Assembly (NCBI GenBank): GCA_030248225.1
Contig: JASANE010018464.1
Coordinates: 16,603 to 80,602 of the forward strand
Direction of reading: 5' to 3'
Length of the DNA: 64,000 nt
Origin: Trileptium ribeirensis
Lineage: Eukaryota; Nematoda; Enoplea; Enoplida; Thoracostomopsidae
Shown here one piece after another: positions 1-11,400 of the stretch. The first letter of the stretch is position 1; every line of letters begins with the position of its first letter. The notes beneath the pieces are model-generated. The model worked only from the letters and a program-made list of their open reading frames with translations, had not been told where the DNA came from and did no database searches. The translations under genes were made by a program, and so were the position numbers.

Positions 1-2150
1 AATATTGTTAGGTACTGCAAAACCAATCTGAGCGGCAATGGTGCGTCATGAGGTGCTAAAATGGACCAAGACAGGGGCGTAGACCAAACGTTTTTTGTAA
101 GTTTTCCAAAGACTTTGTACTTCTTAACCGGCCCACTATAACAAATTCACAACCTAGCTGAAATAATAATGTATTTATGTGTACATAATTTAGAGACAGA
201 TATAAATTTCTTTATTACAAATCAAGTGACTCCATCAGAGAGGTAAAAATAATAATTACAATAATTTATTAATAATTCGTTTATGACATAATTTAAAACG
301 ACAAAATATATTACATGACATTATTTCTAGCGTGTTTCGCCACCGCAACAACATGGGTACTGCCCCTGTGATGATTCTTTGCCCGCTATACGATTTCACG
401 CCCGGTAAGTAATGCCCATAAAATAACTGTTTTAACAAAATATATAGAAAATTTGAAAAGTTAACCCGTCCAAAATTTCCTATAAAGCAAATAATACAAC
501 TTTTGATCAATAGTCAATAACCATAGGTCGAGAACCCAGAAGCAAAGTTTGAAACTATAGCTACACCTCTTGCTCGGTTGTAGATAAGATACCGGGGAGC
601 GTGCTCAAACATTACTTAAGAGATCACGTCCAAACACACTAATTGACTAAGCACTGTCCGCGAAACAGCATTTCTGGCAAACACCAGCGACATGAATACC
701 AATAGCAAAAAGATTATTGTTACCAACGATTAGAATATAGGAAAATGCAAAAGAAATAATGAGTCTTAATAAGAAAAACAATACATTAAAGCTGTCACTA
801 AGAAACCCTTTCTATAAAAGCATCACAAACACGCCACTGACGACATAAGATTTAAACTCAAAAAGGCCCAAGACAAACAATGACGTTTCCGCAATTAATA
901 CCGTTTAAGCTAAGAAAACTAGTTTCCTCTCTCGTTGTTAGGTAATCATGAATGATGCCAAGTCGGTTGCCGAAAAGGCATTTTTGGCTCGGAGTGCCTA
1001 AAATAGAGCCTCAACTGGATCCGTCCGCGGTGTGCTTTCTTTAATCCATGATCATATCAATTAGTCTCGCGGCGAGGGAAAACAGAGCAATTGGGACTAA
1101 CCTTCGATCCGTGAGTTTTGGAGGGTTTTTTGAACCGTGTTTCCTGAGTCCCCATCAATGTCTCAGGAACTCATAATATATCGGTAACACATAAGCATAA
1201 CGTTACGTTCCTTCAGAGCAAACATCAAAGTCTGTATTTCATAGTCCAATGACCAAAAAAAAACGGAAATTTTCATTCTTAATTTAAGAAAAATTATTTC
1301 ACGTGTAATTTTTCGCGTTTGGACCCTAACGCTTGATATATTAGCAAATAGAATTCAGCAACATGGAAAAGGCACAGAATCAGTTCTAACCCTCATCCAT
1401 CTGATTTTGGCAATATTATCAGCACAATATTAAGTCCAAAATTCAGCATTTTTGGCCTCTGGTAGCTTAGAACAGCATCACAACATTGGCTTGAAGAAAT
1501 AAAATCACCCTACTTATAGTGAGATGAAAACCCTATCATTCATTGCCAACAAGCAAGAAAATTACTTTGTCAAATCCCTGAAGGTTAAATTTTTCTTTAG
1601 ATAGTTCGAATCAAAAAAGTCTTCAAACGCTATGCTGTAGTTGTCGATAAGTTAAAATGGCAGTCTTCATTTAGTGTGGGTTTTGCGAGAATGTGGGCCG
1701 GAAATCACAATCGAATAATTGTAGATTCTACGGCGTAAATCTAATTGAGAGACCAGAAATATAACAAAGTTTTTTTTGCACAGTTGCCCGCTATTTGAGA
1801 AAACTCCATGCCAAAACTTGAGGGGCGGGGCAAATTTAATGACCACTCACCAAATATGATGGTGGCGTTAACCCCTGCCGTCAAAACTGGGAGTAAAATC
1901 GGAATTGCCTCATGCATGAAGCGTTCGTGTCGTAATCACTGGAACTGCCACATTCTGCTTAAGAAGCCTTTATAATCTCTTCACAAAACCAACAGTTATG
2001 ATGATTTATAGAGAACAGTATATATGACATTTTTCGAAATCAGGCAGTCTACAACCAAGGGGGACACTGCCGAAATCGTTATGCAAACGCGGCATGCCAT
2101 AAATTTCGAAGAACGTCACAGTCTTCTCAAAAATCATCATGAACTCTTGA
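1..2150. other. Downstream flank of CaMKII, no gene seen
   Basis: AT-rich sequence with only short chance open frames. Apart from the hAT-type motif at 72 and an A-run near 1255, no repeat, exon with good splice sites or RNA gene was recognised. Confidence 0.6.
72..85 (+). other. hAT-type terminal motif CAGGGGCGTAGACC
   Basis: CAGGGGCGTAGACC at 72-85 matches, over its first 13 bases, the inverse of 32067-32080 (CAGGGGCGTAGACA read on the minus strand). Such CAGGGGCGTAG ends are typical of hAT elements. No matching opposite end was found within the next few kilobases. Confidence 0.35.
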
Positions 2151-2153
2151 TTA

Positions 2154-2159
2154 TTTATT
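2154..2159 (-). terminator. Candidate polyadenylation signal of CaMKII
   Basis: AATAAA on the minus strand, 137 nt downstream of the CaMKII stop codon. It gives a short 3' untranslated region. It is the first canonical hexamer found after the stop. Confidence 0.5.
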
Positions 2160-2295
2160 AAAATGAGACGGTTGTTTGACAAAATAACGCAACCAAATCC
2201 GAAATCGATGATTCTAATTCATTGTTCTCTCTAAACTATGACCGTGTAGTATCTTAAATAAATTTGAAAAGAATCAAACAAATATTACTAGAGCG

Positions 2296-2458
2296 TTAAT
2301 AGTTGTTGGCCAGAGACATCAAGGCGCCACTGCCATCGGCCGAGTGTCGGCCAGCCATTGCCGACGAGCGATGGAAATGGACGCACTGCCACCGACCCGC
2401 CTCTTTCCGGTTCCATATCCGCGTTTCCTCAAATTGACGCGTACTTGCCACGTTGTTT
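2296..2458 (-). CDS. CaMKII: CaMKII last coding exon (end of association domain, stop TAA)
   Basis: The acceptor is a pyrimidine tract ending TTGTTTCAG at 2459. The exon opens with one base completing a Lys codon and runs 53 residues to TAA at 2298-2296. It contains [12 protein letters not shown] and [12 protein letters not shown], the counterpart of QSEETRVWHRRDGKW and VHFHRS in known CaMKII. After HRSS comes a gene-specific 23-residue tail rich in G, S and A (ending LANNY). Such tails vary between CaMKII genes. The three-residue spacer NNV before ASTRQ replaces the usual Gly-rich loop. Confidence 0.93.
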
Positions 2459-5400
2459 CTGAAACAATACACTAATGGTCAGCTGCATACAACAGAGCAA
2501 AATGAGTCCCTTTTTTCTGATTGGCGACGCTGGTCACCCAAAGCTACGTACACTTTACCTAAGTATGCAGTGTTTTGCCCTGAACCAAGGGCCGCTTTCG
2601 TAAAAACAACACTGCCATACAGTATCTAGTAGCTACTTTAGATCCACCATAATTCCTCGCGGTTGTGTGTACAGTAATTATTGAGAACAAGTTAAAATCA
2701 TTGAATCCAGTTTATTGTGGGAAATATGGATCCACAACATTCTTGGTTGAGTTAAATTACTACCAAAACCTCTGCGCAGCCTCATTTTGGTTCATTAATG
2801 TAAACTTGTTCAGAACACTGAATTTTTCGACATATCGACAAATATTGCGCAGATAACGGGGGAAAGTTCCTGTCCAAAATACGGAATACATTTCCCAACG
2901 ACAACGCAAAAGCGTGACTCACCAAGTCCCGACTTACTTGTCGACGTATTGCGTGATGCGAACGTAAGCGATAATAGCGGCGTCATTCGAGAGAATGTGG
3001 ACGTGCGGATTGATCAAGACGGTTCGGACCGTCTTTGTATTGCGTGATGCGATTGCTGCCGCCGCTGAAAACAATATCTGATTACAGCGGTAGAGCGAAG
3101 AAAAATGTAAATTATTTATTATTTACCATTGGGTTTGCCAGTAGGTAATAGCAACTATTAACTGTTTATCTGCCAGCTGCGGCGTAACTTTTGAGAAAAC
3201 AAAACAACTGCTGTACCAATCTTTATGATTTTTAGTGGTTGAACCAATAATTGGAAAGACGCAGGGGCTATGATATAAAGGATGATCCAAATCGTCTTTG
3301 CATGGTGTAGTGGTTTTGTAACAGTGTTATAATTCTAGCAGCGAAATTCGGGTAGCTAGCTTTCTGTGGTTTATTATTGCCACGTTGGTTCGGTTCATTG
3401 CTGTTAATCACTCTCTAAGCGCTGATTAAACGTCGAGGTATCTTTTCGCTTAGCTACTGCTTACGGCTACGGCTTTAAGTCCGAAAAAAATATCAGTCGG
3501 CGCAAGCAACTTTTACTATAACAAACTTCACTATTCCGACAACACTGTGGCATAGCTAAAACTTGATCCCCAAACCCAAGAGTATTCCGGACAATAACGT
3601 GCTTACACTCAAACAGTTCCAATTAGGATCAATCGTTGATCACATAAAGACATCTAGGTGGTCTCATAAAAGAAGTTGACACCGCTCGTTATGAAATTCC
3701 CAACCTGGTCATTATTGAATTTATGGAACTAAGAAAATTCCTAATTTTTTGCGGGCTTAAAACACTATAATTGCTGTCAATCTATGCGGTTTATCTATAG
3801 TGCATTATTACCGTACTGTGAATCGGCAATTTATGCTATTTTTCGTGTTTTTCAGTCGCCCAGTTTAGCTGGGAGTCCCCATGTTCGATCTGGCCGCAAA
3901 CCAGATTACTCACACCCCTTCGGTTCCTCCAGGTAACTTTGAAGGTAGTTTAGGAAAGCCAGCGAAATAAAAGCAAATTTTTAGCAAATCGTTCGTGAAA
4001 AACACGAGCCGTTAATTTTTCTCGAACTGTTCGCAAAAATTTTGCTTTTATTTATGTTCGTAACTGTACAGTCGATACTGTTCAATGGTAACAATCAAAA
4101 ATTAGCTAAAGACACTCACAATTTTCGAAGAAGAATCTGTGAAATTCCATTCCTTCGATGAGGTTGCCGTGTGCCTCCGGTTCGAAGCAGGTAATGTGCG
4201 GATCGCAATATTTTCTGAAACAATAACCATTATTACTGGTAACTCTATCAAGATTGCAGAACGTTGTGAGGTATAGCTTCATCTACGTCTTTTGCGTGCA
4301 CAGGCAATCAGCTCTCGATAGCATACGTCGACATGCTATGTGGATATCACACAATATCGCACAAAATAGAATAAAACTAACACCGGTAATAATCCCATGC
4401 TCGAAACCCCCTAAGTAAAACTTTTCAGCCGCGCCAAGACGTCACAATAAAATTAGGAAATTTGTGGTCGATAAACCATGGGGTGCCATACCCACGTACC
4501 CATGGGATCATGGGTCGCAGTGCAAAATCAACACAGGCAGTGAGTTTCCCATGCCAGAAAACCCCGAAGTAAAATTTTTCAGCCAACCAGGACGTCAGAC
4601 CAAATTTTCGAATTATGGGTCAAGGAACCACGAGAGTACCACACCTAAAATCCCATGAACCGGAGCCTTCATCGAAAAACAAAATGAGGCATCGGCATTT
4701 ATTATTTTACTATGAAATAAAGCCACCAGAGAAAAAAATTCGAAAGTTATGATAAAAATAGCCTTGCTTCCTTGAAGGGTACTAAATTACGGTGAAATCG
4801 GGTAAAAACCCCACATTTTGACCCCTGAACCCGGAACGAGACCCCAAATCAAAAAAACGCTCAAGGATGTACACGGTAAATCGGTTATGCCGGTTTGAAT
4901 GAACTCAAGATAATGAAAATCGGTTAAGTTGTTCCCGAGTTATGAGCGATGACACACACAGACGGAATTTAAAAGATTTCACCCCTGCAACATACAATCT
5001 CTACTACGTTCTGAATACAGAAGAGCATCCAAGCTTGATCATTGTGTATTTATCACATATTTTTGGACCATAGATGAAGCAAAAATGTGGAAAATTTCAA
5101 ACAAAATTTATAAACCGGAATTCCGGTTCCATTATGGTTTTTACCCTTTTCGGGAACCGCAACTGGGGCACGATTTTCGCCGGAACCGGAATTCCGGTTA
5201 CTCCCTAATATGCATCTATCTAGCATATATAAGAGAACCCTATATCGCCCACGCCGCTTTGAAATTATTCCTCAAAATGGAGCTACCGTGTCCAAACCGT
5301 ACCAGATCTATGAAAGATATATACATGCTAGTTAAATAAGCATCTCCAGGTTAGCTTTGGATAATGAATATTTTATCAATCCTGCTAGATCTGGCCTCTC

Positions 5401-8400
5401 CACAGGACCAAAATTTTATGTGGGGGCTTTGAGTTAGGACCTCAGCTCGCACCTGGGAAGCTGGAAATACCTGGGGTGTTTGCTCCAGCTTACCTGTGGC
5501 AAACCGTACACCCAGGTCAACTGGGGTGTTTTACAATTGCTTTTTTTCAAATATTATTCCATGTTTATCACTGTTTTTATTGCATATTTATACTTTGATC
5601 AATAAAAATGAAATCTGAACACGCTTGGAGAGTGCTAGGAGGCTGACTTGGGGCGAACCCAAAACTTACTCGGAGGCGATGGGTAAGGTGTAGTGGTCGA
5701 AATTTTGTGTGGAAAGGCCAATTTCTGTCGGTGCACTAGCCTTATTACGTCCACCATTATAGCTAAATCATAATAAAAGAAAACTCACGTATACGTCGCA
5801 TAGTCGCCGTGTGCCGCTGCGTCGAGTAATATTTCAGTCAACTTGATAATTTCCATCTTTTTCGCTGAAACACAAAAAAAATGAGAATACACTTTTTACC
5901 AACTACTCTTTAGTGGTTCAACGCAAACCGTTTAGTCCAGCCAATTTATTATGCAGATTCATAGCTTTCCACAATAATTGACGTACAGAAAATTGTTTTG
6001 GTTATATTGGAGCGTGAATCTCGCCATGTGTGACATTCGTAAAAAGATTTTGCCAGACACAAACAGAGGCCATGGGAGATTCATCCAATATTACAAAAAT
6101 TCGGTATGTACCAATGAAAGCCCCAATGTAAATGTGGAAATGCCAATGTACAAAAAGCTAAACAAACCACAGAAACGCCACTTGATTCTCCATTTTAAAC
6201 AAATACATTTATTGCATAGAATCTTTATTGCTGTAATAAGTTACTGTGTAACGAAGAACAATCGAAGTTTATGGTGAATTCAACACTCTGGACCTTTGGG
6301 AATGTCCGACTGTCGTTACGAAAACGATGAACTCTGACGCTTAATTCAATGTGCAACTCAAATCAAATAACTGCCTTAAAATACTCTAACGAAACTCTCA
6401 GCCTGGCCTCTAGGATATAATACTATCACTGTCTATGCGAATATACACAATTGATCCCACTCTCAATTCTCAGCAAAAGAAGTATGCGCGGGTTCAGTAT
6501 GAGCAAACCTTGTAAATGTACTGCGGTTCAAAACAAACAACTACAATTGAAATGATGAGCGAAATACGCACGTACAAAATTCACAACACAGAATCCACCA
6601 AACTGAATAATCAATAATATCTTCAACTGTATTCGGCACATTTACCCGTTGTCCGCTCCCAGTTATTTACTTGTGGGAAAATTTATTTCGAAATTTTTAT
6701 GTTTGTTTTACTCGTTCGCTCTCTGTTCGCTTGTACTTACGGTGACAGTGTACTTGTGTCCTGTACTGTATCTCAGGAAGATCATTGATAACTCAGCAAT
6801 AGAAAAATCTGTTCACCAGTTTGCTTTGCGTTACAAAATTTGCTAGAAGCATAGAATTGTGTGAAGTCCTAGCTTTCGCCCGGCGACTATAATAAGACGG
6901 TGGCGCTTCTTAACAACACAGGCTTCCCGAATTGGGGTGGAGGCGAAGTGCAGGCATTTTTTGCTACTTCCTGGCAAAAAACGGGTGCCCCGTTCAAAAA
7001 ATTTTACCCGCTCTTCCGGCAACACACGCTTCGGGTGGCATTAAAATCTGTGAAAATTCATCTGAAAACTGACATTCTGATGCCAAAAATTTGTGCAAAA
7101 ATATCAGAAATGACTGTCGCCGAGAAGCGTTCGTTCATTTCTGGCGAGCGCTGTCAATGCGAGTGTGTACGGACTTACGCGACGTGTGCGAATTGACGAC
7201 GGACGGCAGGATCGTACTCGTATTGCCGACTGCTCCGCTGGCAGAGTTTCCGACGTGGTCCACATGAATCACTGTGTTTTCGTGTTGTAGCGCGTTGCTT
7301 GTTCCGGCTGCAACAAATTAGCCACACTGAGACTCCACACACCTTACATTACTACGCAACTAGCTGCTAAAATACTTATTTTAACATTTTCTGACAGGTA
7401 CAGCGCCCTATGGTTCCCCAGATGAACTCAAAAGAATGGTCCCAGGCATTTTTCGCCCCACCACTTCCCAACTGGGCCCCTGGCATCATTTTAGCAGTTT
7501 GGAGAAGCCAGCAGAAAGCAAACTGAAACTGTATGTACCTAAATGATATTTCGGTTTAAGCTCATTTTCCTTCAAATGCTTAAATCTTGACTTCTACAGC
7601 TGTGCACGGTTTTATCTGCAGCAAGTCCAATGCTAAGGCCGTAAGCAATGTGCAAGGTGTGACGTCCACAACGTACCAAGCCTAAGTCTCAATCTTAGCC
7701 CTGAGCCTAAGCCGGGACTGCTGCCCACCACCCCAATCCAGCACTAAACTGTTGTATTTAGTGCATAACGTTACGCAACTCAGCTTGAGTTCGCCCTACC
7801 CCGAAGCTTTGTCCTTCCATACATGCGGGTATCCTTGTCTACAACGAGCAACAAAAACTGTACATTTGCCCGTCTATAAACTTAGCAACTAAACAGGTTA
7901 AACGTAGTTTTTGCCAAATGAATGTTTGGCATTACCAAACGCAGCCGAGCGAGAACTCAACGAGTCGAACCAAGGCAAATTGGCTAAAACTCCAAGCATC
8001 GTTGGCAACAAAAGCGCGCCTCGCCAACCGTCAAGTCCAACACCACCCATCCATGTACTTACTCTCGTGATCATCGATTGTCGCGCTGGAATCGGTCGAT
8101 TCTTTAATTACACCGGCGGCGCCGCCAGAATCATCCTTCCGGGTCAGTCCTGATTTGCCTAAAATTAAACCAAACGTAGACTATATTTGACCGACACTAG
8201 AATCCAAGATGAACAATTTAGAAAATGTATTTGAAGTAAATTCTTATGATAGTTAGGAATACTTCTGCGCCGAAAACAGTCGGACTACTCAAATACAAAT
8301 TATGAAAATTTTCGGGTATTTTTTGTTAGACACAATGCGTCAAATTGTCAATTTCGAAGATACCCTGACCATTCTGGAACATTCGACTCATCGAATTGCT

Positions 8401-11400
8401 TCAGAAAAAATCTGTGACTAAAGAAATCTCCTATTATTCTGATTACCAATGAAGATTTTGGAAACAATCTTTCTCGACAATTTTATATGCCCTGCATACC
8501 GCACTAACAACCCCTGTCGGCAATATGGGCGTGTTTGCGCCATAACCAGCTTCACAAAAACATTACAACTCGTTAACTCACTAGCGCATCAAACCGATTA
8601 ATATTTTAGTCGACTCGTTGCCGTTCCTAAACTATTCAAATATTTTCGACATTAAACGGTGGTAAACCCAAAAAATTGGAAATTTTGTCACAAAAAAAGA
8701 CCGTTTTATGAACTATTAGCTGAGTTCTTAGCTTACCATTTCCAAGCTATTAGCTTACCAAAAATTTCAAAATCTATTCGAAGTTAAACCATATCGGGCT
8801 GGTGGGTATATAATCGAAAAACCGTATTTTCCAGCGTAACCCAGCTAATTCTTCAAACAATGGAAACGCTCAAAAAAACCTGCCAGATCACTTCTCATAT
8901 TGCCAAAAGGCTGCGCCAAGCATAACTATTGAAATCTCGGGATGCTAGGTCATTCCTTTGGCACTACGCATATTCCCAGCATCGCTTCGTCAGAAGTTTA
9001 CGTTTGATAAAAAACCATAATACGGGTTGTCCGGAGGTTGCCAAAACATTCTATTTCCAAAAGAGCGCCTTAAACACGATGACCCGGCCAATGCATGAAA
9101 GCCTAATCAAAATCATGATCCAAACTTCATAACCATATTTCAAAAAAATGACACAAGCTATCCGTGTACTTATTTGGCTACGTCGATATTAGTTCAAACA
9201 TGACACAATATACTAAGCGCCTCGGTCTTAGCGGAATTACCAATTATTGCCAAAAAGGGTTACTATAATTTCTTTAACGAAGAATAGAAAGCGGAACTTC
9301 AGAACCTGACTAAATATATTATCCGCCACAAGACATAGAGGAATGATGGAAATTCGTTTGGGCCAGTCCCATCGAACGCTTAGCTTGAACACAGCCAAAA
9401 ATTCTAAACGACATAACTAGGTGACCACATCTTTGCACCATAATCCGTTGTCCATCTTTTCTGTAAAACCGCGGATTTGCCATCAAACTTGGATAGTGCC
9501 TTATTGGCCAACGGTAGATGGGAATGCATTCATCTGAACAGTTATGGACCATCATCTTTCTGGGTATATAAAAAATATGTGTCCATTCGTATATAGATAA
9601 TATTATATGTATACATGAGTGGACCCACTGTTGATGTATCATCGAATTGGGGCGCAATAGTCGCTCCGATTACCGCCGTTTTCAGTAAGGTCAGACAAGA
9701 CTCTATTGTGACATCAACCCTGTTCAGCTAAGCCATTGTAGGTGAGCCCCAAAACCCTCTAGTCAAAAAGACAGTGGCGAAGCACCGATTCGTCGTCACA
9801 GCCCACGCTGCCTAAGACGCCATTTGTGGTTCCCTCAACGCCTGAATTCCATCATCACTTTACCACCACTCAGAGGAAGGCTAGTTGCGTAGAACTGAGT
9901 CAAAACTTGACAGATGTTCATCTGACCAGAGAGCAGAGCATTGAAATAGAAAACCCGCCCACGAAAGCCGTCCCTTACTTGTCCCAACGCTAAGATTAAG
10001 CTTTGCACGGCGCCGTAGCTCGGCCTATCCTATGTTATACCACTGTTCAGTCACATTAGAAGAAAGCGCTGGACCGGGTTTGTAAACTGTTTGAGCGGAT
10101 CAGGTTTCATCATCATACACTGGCTTCTCTTACTTTGAAGGCCACTCCACATACTTGGTGTCCCGGGCCGCCTTGCTTACGAATCGGGATCACCACGCAC
10201 TACGATTACCGCTTCATACGACTGCCTATTGACTACAAACAAGAGACGCATGTTTTTCAAACAACATAAGTCGAGAGATCTCTACATAATAAAAATTCAG
10301 GTCCTGCAAATTGTTTTACATCGCAACGAATTTACATTCCAATGCTGCGACCGCTTAACTGTTCGATTTGGCACAAATACTAACAAGAGAGCAAACATGG
10401 AATCAGACCATAATTTTCACCGTTAAGCTAGAATTTTTTTGTGAGAATAGAAATGAGGTTTAACCGGGGTCTTCGGGGACGTTGGGAATAACTTACACAG
10501 AAGCACCCACGTTACAGATTTCTCCGTCTCGGACCAAGCTAACGGTTCAAAAAAGATTCAGGCGGCGAAGTTCATTCGAGATAAAGTTTCTGCTCTCAAA
10601 CAACTTATCTTGTTCCCGGATTAAGCTCCATTCGTCTGAACATTATTGTTAAGGCTATAATATGCTTAAGTCGGTAAAAGCACAATTATGCCAAATCACA
10701 CAACTACCTAGGTAGTCGAATGGGCACAAACGGAAATACTCTGCGTGAAAGGAGACTGTCTCAGTTACGCACCCAACAAAATTTTGGAAACTTTCTTTTG
10801 GACATTGACAGTGACGTGGTCGCTGTGACGCCGCAACAATCCGTTTGTCTCACGATCGCACCCAATCCCGCTTCCGACGGATCGTTGTCCACCTGCTACC
10901 ACTGTTACATCGTTGTCCCGCGCCACTGAACCTCCGCCGTTATGGGCGCCCACACCTGGGAAGTGAGATCGTTGCAACCGGGGCTGGACTTCCATACGGG
11001 GCTTGGCTCCCGTCACACCGTCGACGCCTTGAGCTGCAGTACCACGACTTGACAGTGCCACAGTGTTCCGCTGGGACGATTTCCTGCGACGTGTCCAATC
11101 TGAGTAGTCGTCGTATTCGACCGAGCTCCGCGGGCCAAAGGTGCAATGTGGCAAACCACCACCGATTTCGGAGCAACTATATCCAATTTTCGCGGCAGAG
11201 AAGATACCAGCGGCGCAAATGCTATTGTCTACGGCAGATCCATTGCCATCGGTGCTTACCGACCGATAGATGCTAATATTATCTCTCGGATCTGTTGTTT
11301 TTAGAATTTGCTTAGACTCGTCGTCGATCCCACTTGAACCATGCACGTTTGGTGAGATCGCATGGCTCCTCCCGGTCTGGTTAGTAGGTTTCGCCAATGA

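Larger units (their letters stand above)
2459..10772. other. CaMKII introns
   Basis: Introns are 479, 1055, 1574, 1314, 755 and 2614 bp, in order from 3' to 5' of the gene. Intron 4215-5788 carries the R1 repeat and the AACCGGAATTCCGGTT pair. A direct repeat TATTGCGTGATGCGA within exon 3064-2938 (2947 and 3038) is coding (ITQY and R-N-T region), not intronic. Otherwise nothing beyond the weak exon candidate at 9864-9921. Confidence 0.6.

Noticed and set aside
3450..3490. Minus-strand SDLKP phrase as a kinase HRDLKP motif
   Set aside because: A stop codon follows immediately, and it falls inside an intron between two hub exons.
7911..8153. 80-codon plus-strand open frame
   Set aside because: It is antisense to the CaMKII linker exon 8158-8063, whose minus-strand peptide ([14 protein letters not shown]) is recognisable and phase-consistent.
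9319..9657. 112-codon minus-strand frame
   Set aside because: No family, splice or start context was recognised; length is not exceptional given the number of frames examined.
9983..10060. Donor-like GTAAGG preceded by an [10 protein letters not shown] peptide, as the CaMKII calmodulin-binding exon
   Set aside because: The phase does not fit the next exon, and the best upstream acceptor leads to stops in all three frames.
10720..11276. Plus-strand open frames of 69 and 143 codons
   Set aside because: Shadows of the 249-codon minus frame; Arg/His-rich composition typical of antisense reading.
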